Assembly: GCA_019915135.1 (NCBI GenBank)
Contig: JAHLMK010000013.1
Location: forward strand, 806,001 to 870,000
Length of the DNA stretch: 64,000 bases
Direction: 5' to 3'
Source: Strobilurus pachycystidiatus
Taxonomy: Eukaryota > Basidiomycota > Agaricomycetes > Agaricales > Physalacriaceae
Positions 12,430 through 24,030 of this stretch are shown here, piece by piece. Position 1 is the first letter of the stretch, and each line of letters begins with the position of its first letter. Under the pieces are notes generated by a model. It was given only the letters and a program-made list of their open reading frames with translations, was not told the DNA's origin and searched no databases. The translations under genes and the position numbers were made by a program.

Positions 12430-14620
12430 TTCTTGATCACTAGGCGTAAGGTACTCGGGATCATCACACTCACCATCACTCAACACCCGGCACGCCCAGC
12501 ATCTCTTGCGTGCAAAGGAGAAAGAGGTCGTATGTCCCATACCATGCCACCACCACCAGGCCCATCCGGCGCCCCGAGAAGCCCAGAGCCCACGTCAAAC
12601 GTCGCGTTGAACACCTGCCCCATCGGCACGGAATCGTCATACACCCACGAGCCCTCCTGGTTGTACGTCCGTGCATTGCTGATCATCAGCCTCCAGTCGT
12701 CAACGTCCCCGTACTCCGCATGTGTATCTGAGCCCATGGATATGCGTTGTCGAATGAGCTGGTAATGATCAGGAGATATCTACGGCCCAAGTCAGTAGTC
12801 GTTCCAGACAGAAAGTCTTGAGCCGTCCACCTTATTAGCTGGTAGCTGTCCAAAGAGATCACGGCGAGAACGAGCATCAGTGTCTTCACACGTCATATAC
12901 AGCCTGATATATAGCATCGATCAAAGCAGCCTTTATGCGATCCCCAATATTAGCCTGCATGTCCGGTGCCCGAGATTTACGACGTTTCTGAAGCAGAAAA
13001 AGTTAAGTTTATCATTGCAAGAGGTGGAGAGAGTCACAGACCGAAAATCGACCCTCATCATCGTCAGCGGCAGGTGTAACGGACAATGAATTATGTCCAC
13101 CGTGTTTTCGCTTGCCACTGGTTGGTGCCTCGTAGTCCGCTGCCTTGCCTTTGCTCTTCCTCCCATGGCGCGATCGGCTGCGCTCGGGGTCAGAAACAGG
13201 CGTCCTCCGAATCGAGTCCACTGGCAGCAACCCGCTGCTTTCTCAGACATCCGAGCCTAACGGTGAAGGTTAGCTATGCAGTCGCAGAGCGCCAAATGTA
13301 ACCTCAACCTCGCCCAAGCTTCGTCGCTAAGGTCATTGTAGCTGATGACGTTTCTCTGACGCTGTCTACGTCCTTCGATGATAATCTGATAACACTGCGG
13401 CAGCTCTTCGACCTAGATGAGTGGGGGTGGTGTCTTCCCACAATGTCCCGCGAGTCGCCATGCTTCAGCCTGCTCACGCTCGCTATATCCAGCTTCCGGA
13501 ACGTCTCCGCCTCCTCGTCCGCCCTCGCGGTGAGCAAATTCATCTCTTCGTCGTTCCTATCTCCAGCCTCCTCGTTCTCCTCCTCCTAATCGGCTTCAAG
13601 AGTCGACCGCTAGCTCGAAGATGAGCCGTTGAGATTTCACTGAATCAAGGACGTACCAAGAATTCCTCCTGTTATTCTTGCGTAAACTTGTTTCCGAATC
13701 GACCGGCTTGAATGACCTTGTCATCAATATCAGGCTTGAACCGGGCACGCTGGTACATCGCCTCCTCGGCACTCTTCACAATGATGAACAGCAGACTGAG
13801 CACAGCGCGAGTTTGTCCGATACGATGCGCACAATCCTGGGCTTGTCGATCGGCATGAGAATTACTATGCGCAAGTCATCACAACATCTTCAAGACGACA
13901 AAAGATACTCCGACGTACCATTCATTGTCGCAGCTGACACACAAAAAAGTCGACAGGTGCAGAAGTTAGAGAAAGGAGGCGTACCTGACGACCATATCAG
14001 GAGCCTGCAAGTCGAGACCCAAAGCGCCATTAGACAAGATGAGGACCTAGTACTCCGAGTTCTTCGCGTTAGACATCTGCACAAACAATGCACGCTCCTT
14101 CGTCCTCGTCCCACCATCGAGGCACAGAAACTTCCAGTTCATCATGTTCAAGAAGCCCTCCATGATGTCCATAACCTTGGTCATCCGGAAGTTTGTGTTG
14201 CATCATTACCAACGTCAATTCGGTGATGGAAAACGAGATCGCGCACTGAATGATCAGTGGCGAAGGACCGGAGAGCTCAATTGCCGGGACGTCCAAATGA
14301 GTTTTTCGTCGATCAGCCCAGTAGGGCTGACTTTGTCCTCGACGCTTTCGAAGAGGAAAGGATGCTGACAGATCAGACCCTTCATGCCACCGGATTCTCT
14401 GCAAACAGTAGATCGTATCAGCCTCCCATAAGGCGATGAAGGGCGAGAAATGAACATACCTAGTCTTATGATTCCCATCCGCAATCTTCTTGCACTTCTT
14501 CATCTGCTCTCTGGAGTCCGCTCATTTGTTGATCACCTTCTCCGCCTTATCCGGGAGCTCGCTCTCCACGTCCTTTTCAGCTTCCTCGGCAAGAAAAGCC
14601 TTGTGTAATCCTTCCATCGA
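12430..14620 (-). pseudogene. Dead 3' half of a Snf2/Sth1-type chromatin remodeller gene
   Basis: Reading the minus strand in shifting frames gives, in the correct order, the C-terminal half of a SWI/SNF or RSC ATPase. The blocks are LKRTWRASSR in one frame with LKKDVESELPDKAEKVI in the next (about 14530-14600), ICQHPFLFESVEDKVSPTGL (about 14330), TKVMDIMEGFLNMMNWKF then LDGGTRTKERALFVQM (about 14110-14190), helicase motif VI as QAQDCAHRIGQTRAV (about 13820), MYQRARFKPDIDDKVIQAGR (about 13720), a SnAC-like ARADEEAETFRKLD (about 13500), and a bromodomain piece NARTYNQEGSWVYDD then VFNATFDVGSGLLG (about 12560-12680). An in-frame stop follows NAKNSEY, motif V is altered to LILSNGALGLDLQ, and frames shift repeatedly. 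Helicase motifs I-III are absent, so the copy is 5'-truncated. It makes no working ATPase. A functional copy is expected elsewhere in the genome. Confidence 0.85.
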
Positions 14621-15079
14621 CCAGCCTCGCGGAGATCCGCGCTCCGCGACCAATGAGGTCCGGCGCAATGTCTGCATGGCAGCAGATGACGACAAAGTGC
14701 AGGGGTTACGGCCAACACACTCTCGATGAATCTTGTATATGACGGTCAGACGGCAATGGAAACAATGAGAAAGTAATGATCACTCACGAAATCCGAACCC
14801 GAATATAGCCTTCTTCTTCCAAGAGCTTACACTCATCTTCACCAATAGCCTCTGCGCAGCACTGCAGCACTACAAAATTCGTCAGTAATCCTAACCTCCA
14901 GGCGAACATGAGACACGACTTACATAACAACACTCTGAACACAACACTCCTTGGTGCCAAAGCACGCCGGATGGCGATGCAATCACCGTCTCTTATTCTT
15001 CAGGTTAAGCAATCGCTACCGAGCGATGGACTGTTCAGAGACCTAATTCAATCACGCATCAGTAGTGTCGTCCAAATTT

Positions 15080-15560
15080 GGAGAGTCAGATGGACGTCCA
15101 ACGTACAGTAGAAACAACATCCTTCCGTCTCAGCGTAGGGGCGTACACTTCACATAGTACTTTGCCAGACGGACCTCCGACGAGGCGAGCGGCGTGTCAT
15201 GTCCACGGTATTCTATGGGGACGCGAGCACGGGGGTTTGCCCATACTCGGGCGCCATCGTATGCACAGCAGGCGCGTCGATGTCAAAACCGGCGAGAATC
15301 TCGGAGACGGAGGTATAGTCGCAAAACTATTTGAAAGGGTCGGTACGGGTATTGGGCTGGGCAGAGGGAGGGTCAGCATGGTCAATGGAGGAATGCAATT
15401 GAAGGAGACGCACCGAGCGCGCGTGATAAACGTCCCGGCTGTGTCCTCGCCAAATGCGTCTACGAGGCCAACGTACGGGTCCTTGAGGCGCGCGTGTGGG
15501 TCTTGTCCGTAGCGAAGAGCCGGCGGAGCCCAGACATGGCTGGAGGACGTCGTCTAGCGG
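15080..15560 (-). pseudogene. Fragment of a fungal ankyrin/nucleotidyltransferase-like protein
   Basis: Two minus-strand blocks are recognisable: DPHARLKDPYVGLVDAFGED with a following FITRAR (about 15420-15510), and EILAGFDIDAP with MTRRSP and then EVRLAKYY (about 15150-15300). I know this combination (a GFDxD block followed by DxTRRSPSYExRLAKY) from proteins shared by fungi and slime molds, often annotated as ankyrin-repeat or PARP-associated; its role is not settled. Small frameshifts separate the pieces and no complete gene can be made, so I call it a fragment. It sits directly upstream of the broken remodeller copy and in the same orientation, which suggests both were carried here in one rearrangement. 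The assignment rests on memory of the family. Confidence 0.55.
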
Positions 15561-17687
15561 CAGGCCCGCTTGGAGGCGGGAGAGGGATGCGGTAGATTTT
15601 TCACGGGTATGGGTTCATTGGAGAAGTCAGGTACTTTGTGTTGGATGGTGGTGTATCCGAAGATGATGTAGATAAACGTTTATTGTATATGCTAGAGAGA
15701 CGTTCGTTAGTATACAAGCTCGGAGGCCTCATTGCTGGTATAGGATTACTCGCCCAATTATGCATAGCGAGATTGCTTTGAATTTGCCATACGACTGGCA
15801 GCAGAGGAGCACGATGATGAATCATGACCTGGCGATGACTTTTACGACAGTGCGGAAATGAGTGCGGGGTATGAGGCAATGGGGGAGGGCCGCATGATGC
15901 TGATTTTGAACGGGTCAATGTCTATACCCGTAGGAAGGAGATACATCAGTGATAGATCAGACGGCGGGCTAGCCCGTCCTCTTTGTCGTCACTGCCCATT
16001 GTCCCCCGAAGCCGACTGTGCGTTCCGCAGTCGATGGTGGCCGTCATTCTGTGAGTGTTGCTGATTTCATGATGCGCTATGTTGTGCAGTGACGATAGGC
16101 CCGTGGGTGATACACTAGACGAGGTTATGCATGTGCAGTTGTGGTCGTGAGGAAGGAAGGGAGCGGTGATCGGCATCATGAAATACTGCCACAACCTCTC
16201 CGTTCAACAACCATCATCAAGGGGTCCGCCATGTCGTCTCCCCCATTACCTCCAGATTCTGAGGAAACGCTTGTCTTCGAGCGCGTCATAAAGCCTTGGT
16301 CTTCCACCGTGGACCCCAAACTTCCAACATGTGCGCTAGCTGAGATTTGAGACCGTGTAACTCTTACTTACGATTAGCAGCACCTGCATCCACTTCTATC
16401 GTCTGGGATCACGATTTTGGCTTTGTCAAGAGTCTCATTGTTCGTGATTGTCCTGTGCCATTTGTCTATCTGCTCCTGACAGCATTTAGACTGGGCAATC
16501 ACTCCCAGACCACAGAATTGTGATGTCGGACTTCGTCATCAAGACCTTTCACGAGTCCATGGCGAAAGTCCAGAGACGACGGCGAAGAGCCCAGCAACTT
16601 ACCCATCTTGGGCCAATCGTGCTCCTAATCCTGACTTGTTGGCTGCTCTACGATAGAAAATGGGGGCATTTGTGTAACGTAGTGTCGCGGTCGTGGGCTG
16701 TCGTCCACCAGACACCGGCCGCGGACGTCCATCAAGAGTTACAGTGTCCGGCATTTTCGGACGTATGCGTACAGGAATGGCCTTTTCATACCAATGGTAA
16801 TCAGATGTAGAGTATGGCTGCACTATCATGGCATCGACGGAGCATGTTTTCATCTAACAGGATATATTGTGATACACAACTTCGGGCATATCTCGACATG
16901 GACTTCGGGACTTTCCTGCGCCCTTCGGCCCCCTCCTTCAGGCGGCCATCCCAAACGGAACGCATCGACCGCGCGGACTTGACAACGTCCTGTCGCGCGA
17001 CTCGCCAACTGTCAGTCGCGCAACGACTGGATTGCGCATGCGTCCTTGTTGCTTATAGCTTGCCTTGACTGGGATGCGGCGGCGCCGCACCGGCTATCAG
17101 TGCATCATATTTCTCTCACATACGGGACGTTGTCACCACCCCATGGAATGAAGCAGGACGCGCTGTGATTTGCTCCTCCTTCCAGTCTGTTTTCCCTTCC
17201 AGAACGCTTCAGATTCATTTTGTTCACATCCGGTCTGTATATTGATTACTCTACATCCCCGCCCTCCTGTGCATCACTTCTTCTTGCAGACGGAGCGCTA
17301 CCAAACTTGGGCTCTTTCTCATCTTGGGGTTCGCTCCTGTCTGGGAGCCAATCGCACCTAGAGCTCTTCGAATAACCGATCATTTACATACTACATAAGA
17401 CCCGGCACCTCATGCCTGGGACCGCGGGCGTTCGCAAAAACGTTCTGCGGAAAACCTTCATACTCACTCACTCACTCGTCGAGAGCTTTTGCGCTAGCTT
17501 CTGCGCCTTGGACCTTCATTGGTGGTGTCCGAGTGGTCTCGAGTGTTCCACCAGACCGGTGAGTTCTTTGGACTGAATCACAAGGTTTCCGAGCTTGCTT
17601 GCAATCGCTTCCTCACAAGATGGCGGCTATCTTTTCAAGTCTCGTCTACCTCAGTTCTTTTTCTTGCACTTATCTGTACGAGATCGC

Positions 17688-17795
17688 CGAGCAATTCACT
17701 CAGTCTGGATGGTTGCCGTAGGACGGCATATAGTTGCTCTTACCTGACGAATCGTCGAGCGACTCACCAAGTCTGAATGGTTGCTGTACGGCATA
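17688..17795 (+). repeat. Imperfect direct repeat of about 40 nt, two copies
   Basis: Copies at 17688-17730 and 17756-17795 share AGTCTGRATGGTTGCYGTA and a following CGGCATA, with flanking CGAGC. The period is 68 nt. Confidence 0.75.
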
Positions 17796-20041
17796 CTTTC
17801 TGAACGGGCCTGCTGCTAGTACAAGAAGTATAACCTACTTGTTGTAAGGAATTCCTTGCTGATACGGCTCAAGGCTTGAAGATATGTAATTCGTTCATGA
17901 TACCAAATAGAAATGATTGCACGCCCAGCCAGAGATTGTCGTATACAAACAGTGAAAGTACTTACTACTTGAGCGGTGCATCAAAGGAGCCTGAGTGCTC
18001 GATCCGAGTTAGGATGATACAGACTTTGCACTACATGCTACGTCCTACGTAACTGTACACAGAGCATGTAGATACGATCTTGATAACTGTACAGAAAGTC
18101 CCTTTCCAACGCCGAGCAGCATCGACACCTCAAGTTCAATGGGCGACCGAACGGGTACCGCCCACTAACACCGACTACGACAAACCGATAAGTAGAAAAC
18201 ATGTACACCCCACTGCGAGCCACAGGAACTGTGCAGGGAAAATCGCATTGCTCGGTGACGCGAAGAGCAAGTTCACGGCTATCTACCAAACGCCCATAGC
18301 GGCATCGGCAGCAGCGGAAGGGTCCATCGTGGGCTGCTCGCCGACGTCCCTGCCTACAGAACTGTGAGCGAGAGCGTACGCGTCGCGAAGATGTGGTGTC
18401 GATATACCCTATACCTTTGGTGGCCTTGGTTTTTTACCTTGGCACGAAGTGTCTTTACAGCTAGAGAATATTGTTGGCAGGCGATAGAATCTGAGACAGA
18501 AGAACAAACCTTTTATGCCGCGGTTGAGGAGGCATTGAGGGCCCTCGGCTTCATGGCAGTCGCTCTCGATCGGGAGTGTCCTCGGCAAGCTGGGTGAGCT
18601 GATCAGCAGTCAAGGCAGCTGCTCGTGTACGAGTTTCAATCATCTCTGGCCTGGTGCGACTTGAAGAAGCTGGTAGCTGGTGGTTGCCCTGCGAGAGTAG
18701 TTCGACAGGTTGTGATTGAGTGATCATGAAGAGAGCTGCCGAGTCAAGGGCATGTGCTTTCAGCTTGGGCTACAGAGCCAACAGACGTGCAAGTATTTGT
18801 TGCAAGGGGCCTCCTCACTTCAATAAACGACAAAGTACGAAGTGCAAGTGGTATCTAGAACCAGAATAAGCACTCGCGGGTGATCATGAGCAAGAATGAC
18901 CATGCCCTGACAGAGTATTCGAGTCAGCTCGGCGCTCTCTGTTGCGACAGTTTCGGGAATGATCCCTTTCCTGTACGACGATGCGGCCAATCTCATCCAG
19001 CCTTGAACAGGTCTCATCGAAAGTCCTCGTGGACTCTGAGTGACTTCTCGTCTCGAGCGAACAGATGAGCCACTTTTTCGTCTTGATGCCATGCGCCTTC
19101 AGGTGACTACGGATTCCATCTTCAGCAAGCCAATCAATATGGTAAATAATCGGAGCGTACTGCCGAGGACCGTCACGACGGCTGCTTCTTGAGCCCACTT
19201 TGGCCGCGTCCTTCTCGAGTTGCTCTCGTCACTGATCATCTCGATTTCCGCGAGCCATTTTGATTCCGGTAAGAGGTTCCCTGGAAATTTACGACCACCA
19301 CTTATCCTCTGTTGGTGCACTTGTTGAGGCATGTGGGTCTCAAAGAGCGTTTTGAACTCCAGATTCGTCTATTCGGCGGTTCCAGATTGTGATGCCCGCG
19401 GTGACTAGGATGTAAGGGGGAAAGTTGTGATTGGGCCCACGGACCACGGTCCTTTCATAACTTACTCAGCACGGACCAATTACTGATCGCCGGACGCTAG
19501 CACAGTAAGTACAGGCACCAATTGCAACGGTACTGCCACTCCAAGATCTCGCCCAACCTGCCATCATCATCAATTGACAATTACTGATCGCGTTGCTGTA
19601 CGTGTGCGCACTTCCACGTCCGGCAGTCCTCGCGGGCATTGTCGTGTAACACTACAACCGGGCTACAACGACGATGATCAGGTCACTTTCACTGTCTCCC
19701 GCCCAAGGACGCGCCTGACGTTGGCAGTTGTTATTCGGATTTGACAGAGGTCGGCTACAGAACCAGAGTCGAGTCCGAACGCCCAGCGCTGAGCGTCGAG
19801 CACTGAGCACTCCAGGAATTTCTCATTCAGGTGAAGCACTCGTTTGTTTCTTTCCATATACATAAAGTGAACCACAATGAACGCTAGTCCCTAAAGCGGA
19901 AGTGGCGGTCCTTTCTCGTCACCTTCACTACCGTTGGTTGGTTCAGACGAGCGGACCTTGCGGACAAAGGCTATGAATGACACGTAGTTGAGCCCTTTAC
20001 TTGCCACTGGTGGCTCAAAGATCAAGTTGTCGTCACTCTCA

Positions 20042-20049
20042 CTATATAT
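20042..20049 (+). promoter_or_regulatory. Possible TATA element of the PWWP gene
   Basis: A CTATATAT motif lies about 48 nt before the ATG at 20097. Position and sequence fit a core promoter; this is inference only. Confidence 0.35.
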
Positions 20050-20096
20050 CAAGCTTATCCATTGCCAGCACCATCCCCACCTCACATTTTCCGACA

Positions 20097-22035
20097 ATGA
20101 GTGCTCCTGATCCTCCACACGCCGACGGCAACACAACATCGACTTCGACTTTGGCCCGCCTTGCCAAAATCTTTACACTCTTCCGTTGCATAAATCTTCT
20201 CAAGAAAGGGGAGCCACCGACGGTGCCCGACCAGACATTACCAACCTCAAATCCGGACTCGCCTTCTGGCGCCTTGGTAAGCCTTTCGTCCGTCCATAGT
20301 AACCGACTATTCATCGCCCTTAGACTACACCTCTCTCGCAGGAGCAGGCCCTTGTCGTAGTTTTGCGTCTCCAGTACGATGAGAGTTTGCCGTCACTGCA
20401 ACGGGAGGCCCTTGTCGTGTTGGTGAATCGCATCTTGGGTGAGTCATACCCACAGTATAGCACCGCTCGACCTAATTCGCACTAGCTTCGGAAAGGAACG
20501 TGGAAGAATTGCGTCAAAGTCTTCAGAATGCCCGACGCCATTCCCCGCTAGTGCGAACTCGCCGCCCATATGAGATATTCGAGTACCTGCCGCAGAAACG
20601 ATGGCAAGATCAAGCCGCCAGGGTGGCCGCTGAACTACTGCTCGTCCGTCCTTCCTTTCACATCTTACGCTATGAACGCAAACTCGATCAACCATACAGA
20701 TGAAACAGCAGCGTCGGGCTATCGCCCATCACCTCAATTCCAAAACTTTCAAACCCCCAATCACCGCTGAAAAGCACACCGAACGGGGAGAGTCCGAAGA
20801 TGATGTACATTTCGAAATGCCTTCCACCGATGTATTGGGCGACTCTCAGGACAAGAGCCCGGAACAGGCTACTGCGGTCAGTTCCTTCCTTCTTGACCTT
20901 CGGAAATGCTTATGCGCCGATAGTCTGCCCACACTGCTTCCTTCGTGTCCAGCACCCCGGCCACGTCGATCTCAACGGCGCACTTGTCGGAGGCAAACAT
21001 CTCCCAGACCTCGAATTCCTCGTCGGAGGACCGTCCTGAAGAAGAAGATATCCGTCAAGTTCGTATGATTTTGTCCTCGTCGTGACAAGCACTGATATTG
21101 ATTGTAGCGTGGGCAAAAGCGAGCTCGTTCTTCATCACCTTCCAGCTTCAGCTTGTTGACCACACCTATACGATGCAAGACCAGCAACTCGTTAGCCCAT
21201 ATCCCAGCGCGGAAGAAACTCAGATCCTCGGGTGTAGGATCCGCCTCAAACTTGGAGCCAGCCGAGACCATCGTAGACATCGACGGCCTCGAGAAATCAA
21301 ATTCTTTTTCCTATATCTCGAGGGAAGGATCCGAGGTTGTGTTGAACTCCATCGAGACACCTGACTCTAGACAGCAAAAGGCCCGGGAGAAGAGGAAAGC
21401 TCGAGAGAGCAATGCTTCAGCGGCGCCAATGTCAAAGTGCGGTACCTTTCTTGCAGGCGAGACAGTGCCACTGGATGTTTTAGGTAAGTAGTCGTATATT
21501 TCCCAAGACAACGTCTGATCTGGTATTGTACCAGTTTGGGGCAGAATAGGTAAGTTCTAGCCTTGGCTAAGGACGTCGGATTTATACGTGTCAAGTCGGG
21601 TATCCCTTCTGTCCCGGGATCACGGTCGACCCCGAATCGGATCTTTCTCCTGCTGTTCGGGAAACGTACAAGAAAGGTATGCAGACCAAGACCCTCCATC
21701 ACCTCGTTCATTTCCTCGATAACACATGGTAAATTATCGTCACTTCCTCTCAGCACACTTTGTTAACTCGGTGTTAGGGGCATGGTCAGTCGTAGCTCTC
21801 TCAGGCGTTTCGGAATTGAGGGTATGTTATATTCCTTTTCCAACCATTAGTTTATAGCATTTAAGACTATTTCTAGCCGTGGACGAGGAGCTGCGCGGCC
21901 GTGCTCCTCGGGGTACATATGAGTAAGAACTGTGTTCGTTGACCTATCAGGAATCTGACTTGCTTCCGCAGGCGTGCCCACAAGTGGTTGGCCGGGAACA
22001 ATGTCTTTGAAGAAGAGCTTGATCAAGAGGATTGA
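20097..22035 (+). CDS. PWWP-like domain nuclear protein, about nine exons
   Basis: Exons join cleanly: 20097-20276, 20342-20438, 20486 to about 20643, about 20699-20876, then further exons to the stop at 22035. All introns are 45-75 nt, including one 14-nt exon (VWGRI) near 21532. The N-terminal part is helical and basic (ERNVEELRQSLQNARRH, RRPYEIFEYLPQKRWQDQ). The middle is acidic and Ser-rich (SNSSSEDRPEEED), then a lysine/arginine-rich patch (RQQKAREKRKARES). The spliced C-terminal part reads PLDVLVWGRIVGYPFCPGIT, then TLHHLVHFLDNTW, then HKWLAGNNVFEEELDQED. The order DVLVWxxxxGYP...VxFxDxTW is the PWWP pattern, although the PWWP tetrad itself is replaced by YPFCPG. PWWP modules bind methylated histone tails and DNA. 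A chromatin role is therefore likely but inferred. Intact in this sequence. Confidence 0.7.
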
Positions 22036-22937
22036 TTCCTCATGCTTGGTAAAGAGATCAGATAGAGATAGAACGTTGAGCTGAAAGGTCTCCAGTCTTT
22101 ACCCGTAGTCCAAGTTTTTCATCGTATCATCACTCATGCTCTACGGTCGTGAATGAAACATGGCATCGAGGCAGTGAGTGTATTAGTAGCGGGCTGATTG
22201 TGGTTGAGGGCCCGGGATACCGCACGACGCGTATTCGCGACATCTCCTCACCATTGTTCGGCGCGTGATACCTCTACATGTGAGCCTTCCACTGCGAACT
22301 CTTGGAGAAATCCTTCACGTGCGGTACAAAGACGTGTGAATCTATGATCCCAATGTGGTCGGTATCTTCAACGACATCTGGGGTACTTGGGGGAGTCCTC
22401 CTTCAAGGATGCAGAGATGCGCGGACAGTGGCAGTAGGCAACGTTGACACAGTCCCTCTGTCAGATTGTGGTCCTCTATTTCTGTATCCTCCAGAAATAC
22501 GACGCCAGGTCTGACTGGGTTTCGCGTCTCCATTCTCGGTCCACTGGTAGGACGCGGGAGCCGAATGAAGCCTCCAAATTGATTTGGTCTATAGGCTCCA
22601 TTATACTCCCGCCTCTCCGCCGGCTTTCTGTATACGTAGGTGCACAATGGCCGCATCTCCAACAAGGACCAGCGTCACGTCAATGCATCTGCTCACTTTC
22701 ATGATAGTCAAGCCGTGACTTCCAAGGTATCTGGCCTCCAGGCGACTCAGTCAAAGAGGTGTGAGTCTTGAACTCGCCCGATCGTACTTATGATGTTCAC
22801 AAACCGCCGTTCCTCAATGGGACTTTGTGCCGTGTCCACCTACTTATCTGACGTACTGTGTAGCATTCGGGGTCGCCTTTGACTATGACTGTTGGTATGC
22901 CATGGGCCATTGGTCAATCATTCAATGATGATTGAAT
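22036..22937. other. Intergenic stretch between convergent genes
   Basis: No gene-like frame is visible. The PWWP gene and the F-box-type gene converge on this region, so it should hold both 3' ends. Confidence 0.5.
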
Positions 22938-24030
22938 TCACACCATGTACACTTCTAAGCTGGCGTAGCGACGTCGAAACAGCACTATACCATCTCCCCA
23001 AACAAAATCTAGCCTTTGAAACTGGGAGGCTATTGCCCAACGCTCCGCCAAATTCTTCAAATCCCTCTCCGACCGCAGTATCGATTGCGCTCGGGCACTC
23101 TGCATCTCTATTCGTATTTCCACTAGCTCTGGGAACGCCGCAATTTCGCGGGCCCAAGATGCGTTATCCATCCACGGCTGACCCGGGATTCTGACCGTAT
23201 GGAGAAGCTAAGCAAGACATTGATAAGTAGGGTTTGATTTCTCGGAAATGTTACACTACCTCGAAACTTTCGCGCAACACGATTTGGTGAAGGTGAGGTA
23301 ATTGACCTGCGAAAGGTGCCAATATCCTAGGAGTACTGTGGCTGGAGATAGGCAGGTGGAGACGGCGAATAGAAGATGCGGATCGCGCCAGAAGCTGGCT
23401 AGCTGGACCGATATCTCGGTCACTGGTGTTGTGTAGATACACAGTCGCGACCTGATTATAGGGAATAAGGTGTGGTGCACATGACATAGGTCCTGCAACA
23501 AAGACGCGGAGATCGTTGCCTCCCGGCATCCTTGCATCGGAGAAAACGTGTAGTGGGCACACCGCCTGTCGACGCGAGGCACAGCGACCAATACTGACCG
23601 ATGTCAACCGACAATCCAGTTGCTTGAGAAGGGCAACTAGAGAGGCATGGTCGACACTGGTTTTCAGCGACGTGAGATGGCTTAACCTATGGCATGGAAA
23701 GGTGGGGGAAGAGAGCATGGTTCCTGCGGGGAGATGTAATGATAAATCCTGCAACTCAGATAGTTGCGCGAGCAAGGGGCGGAGGAGAGCCTTCAAGTCT
23801 GGATGCGTTCTCTTCATCTGAACATGAAGCTCCACCTCTCTGAGCTGAGATCGCCATCCCAGGTCGCGCCTCAGCATTTCCGTCAACCATCGTACTTCGT
23901 CACCGGCGACTAGGAAAAATCGACACTGATTCTTGCATCAGCATCACCTCTGAGAAGTGTAAGTGTAATGACTTACCGGTTTATTCTCTGAATCGATGCG
24001 CACTCGGAAATTCTGTAACCGCGTTCTCAT
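22938..24030 (-). CDS. F-box-type leucine-rich protein, three exons, F-box not visible
   Basis: Exon 1 is 24030-23977 (MRTRLQNFRVRIDSENKP, GTAAGT donor). Exon 2 is 23925-23260 and begins CRFFLVAGDEVRWLTEML. Exon 3 is 23207-22938 and begins LLHTVRIPGQPWMDNASWAR, ending at a TGA. Every junction keeps phase 0. Exon 2 is rich in leucine-rich segments (LLRPLLAQLSELQDLSLHLP, SHLTSLKTSVDHASLVALLK), and the C-terminal LHTVRIPGQPW block is characteristic of a mushroom F-box family. The product is about 329 residues. The N-terminal F-box expected for the family is missing; a weak candidate (ALHEILSLMAG) lies near 24650-24690 on the same strand, but the region between has stops and no clear introns. This may be a 5'-truncated gene that still keeps an open frame. 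Confidence 0.65.

Larger units (their letters stand above)
15561..20096. other. Long stretch without a defensible gene
   Basis: Open frames are short and show no family similarity. The best candidate is a plus reading from ATG 16231 (MSSPPLPPDSEETLVFERVI) that can be spliced by a GTGCGC...TTAG intron into STSIVWDHDFGFVKSL near 16390-16440, but it soon reaches a stop and I would not call a gene. Minus frames at 18820-19332 give a possible unknown protein (WLAEDGIRSHLKAHGIKTKK) with unclear splicing. An imperfect direct repeat lies at 17688-17795. Confidence 0.4.

Noticed and set aside
23516..23821. 101-codon plus frame opposite the F-box-type gene
   Set aside because: Antisense to well-supported coding exons, no independent evidence.
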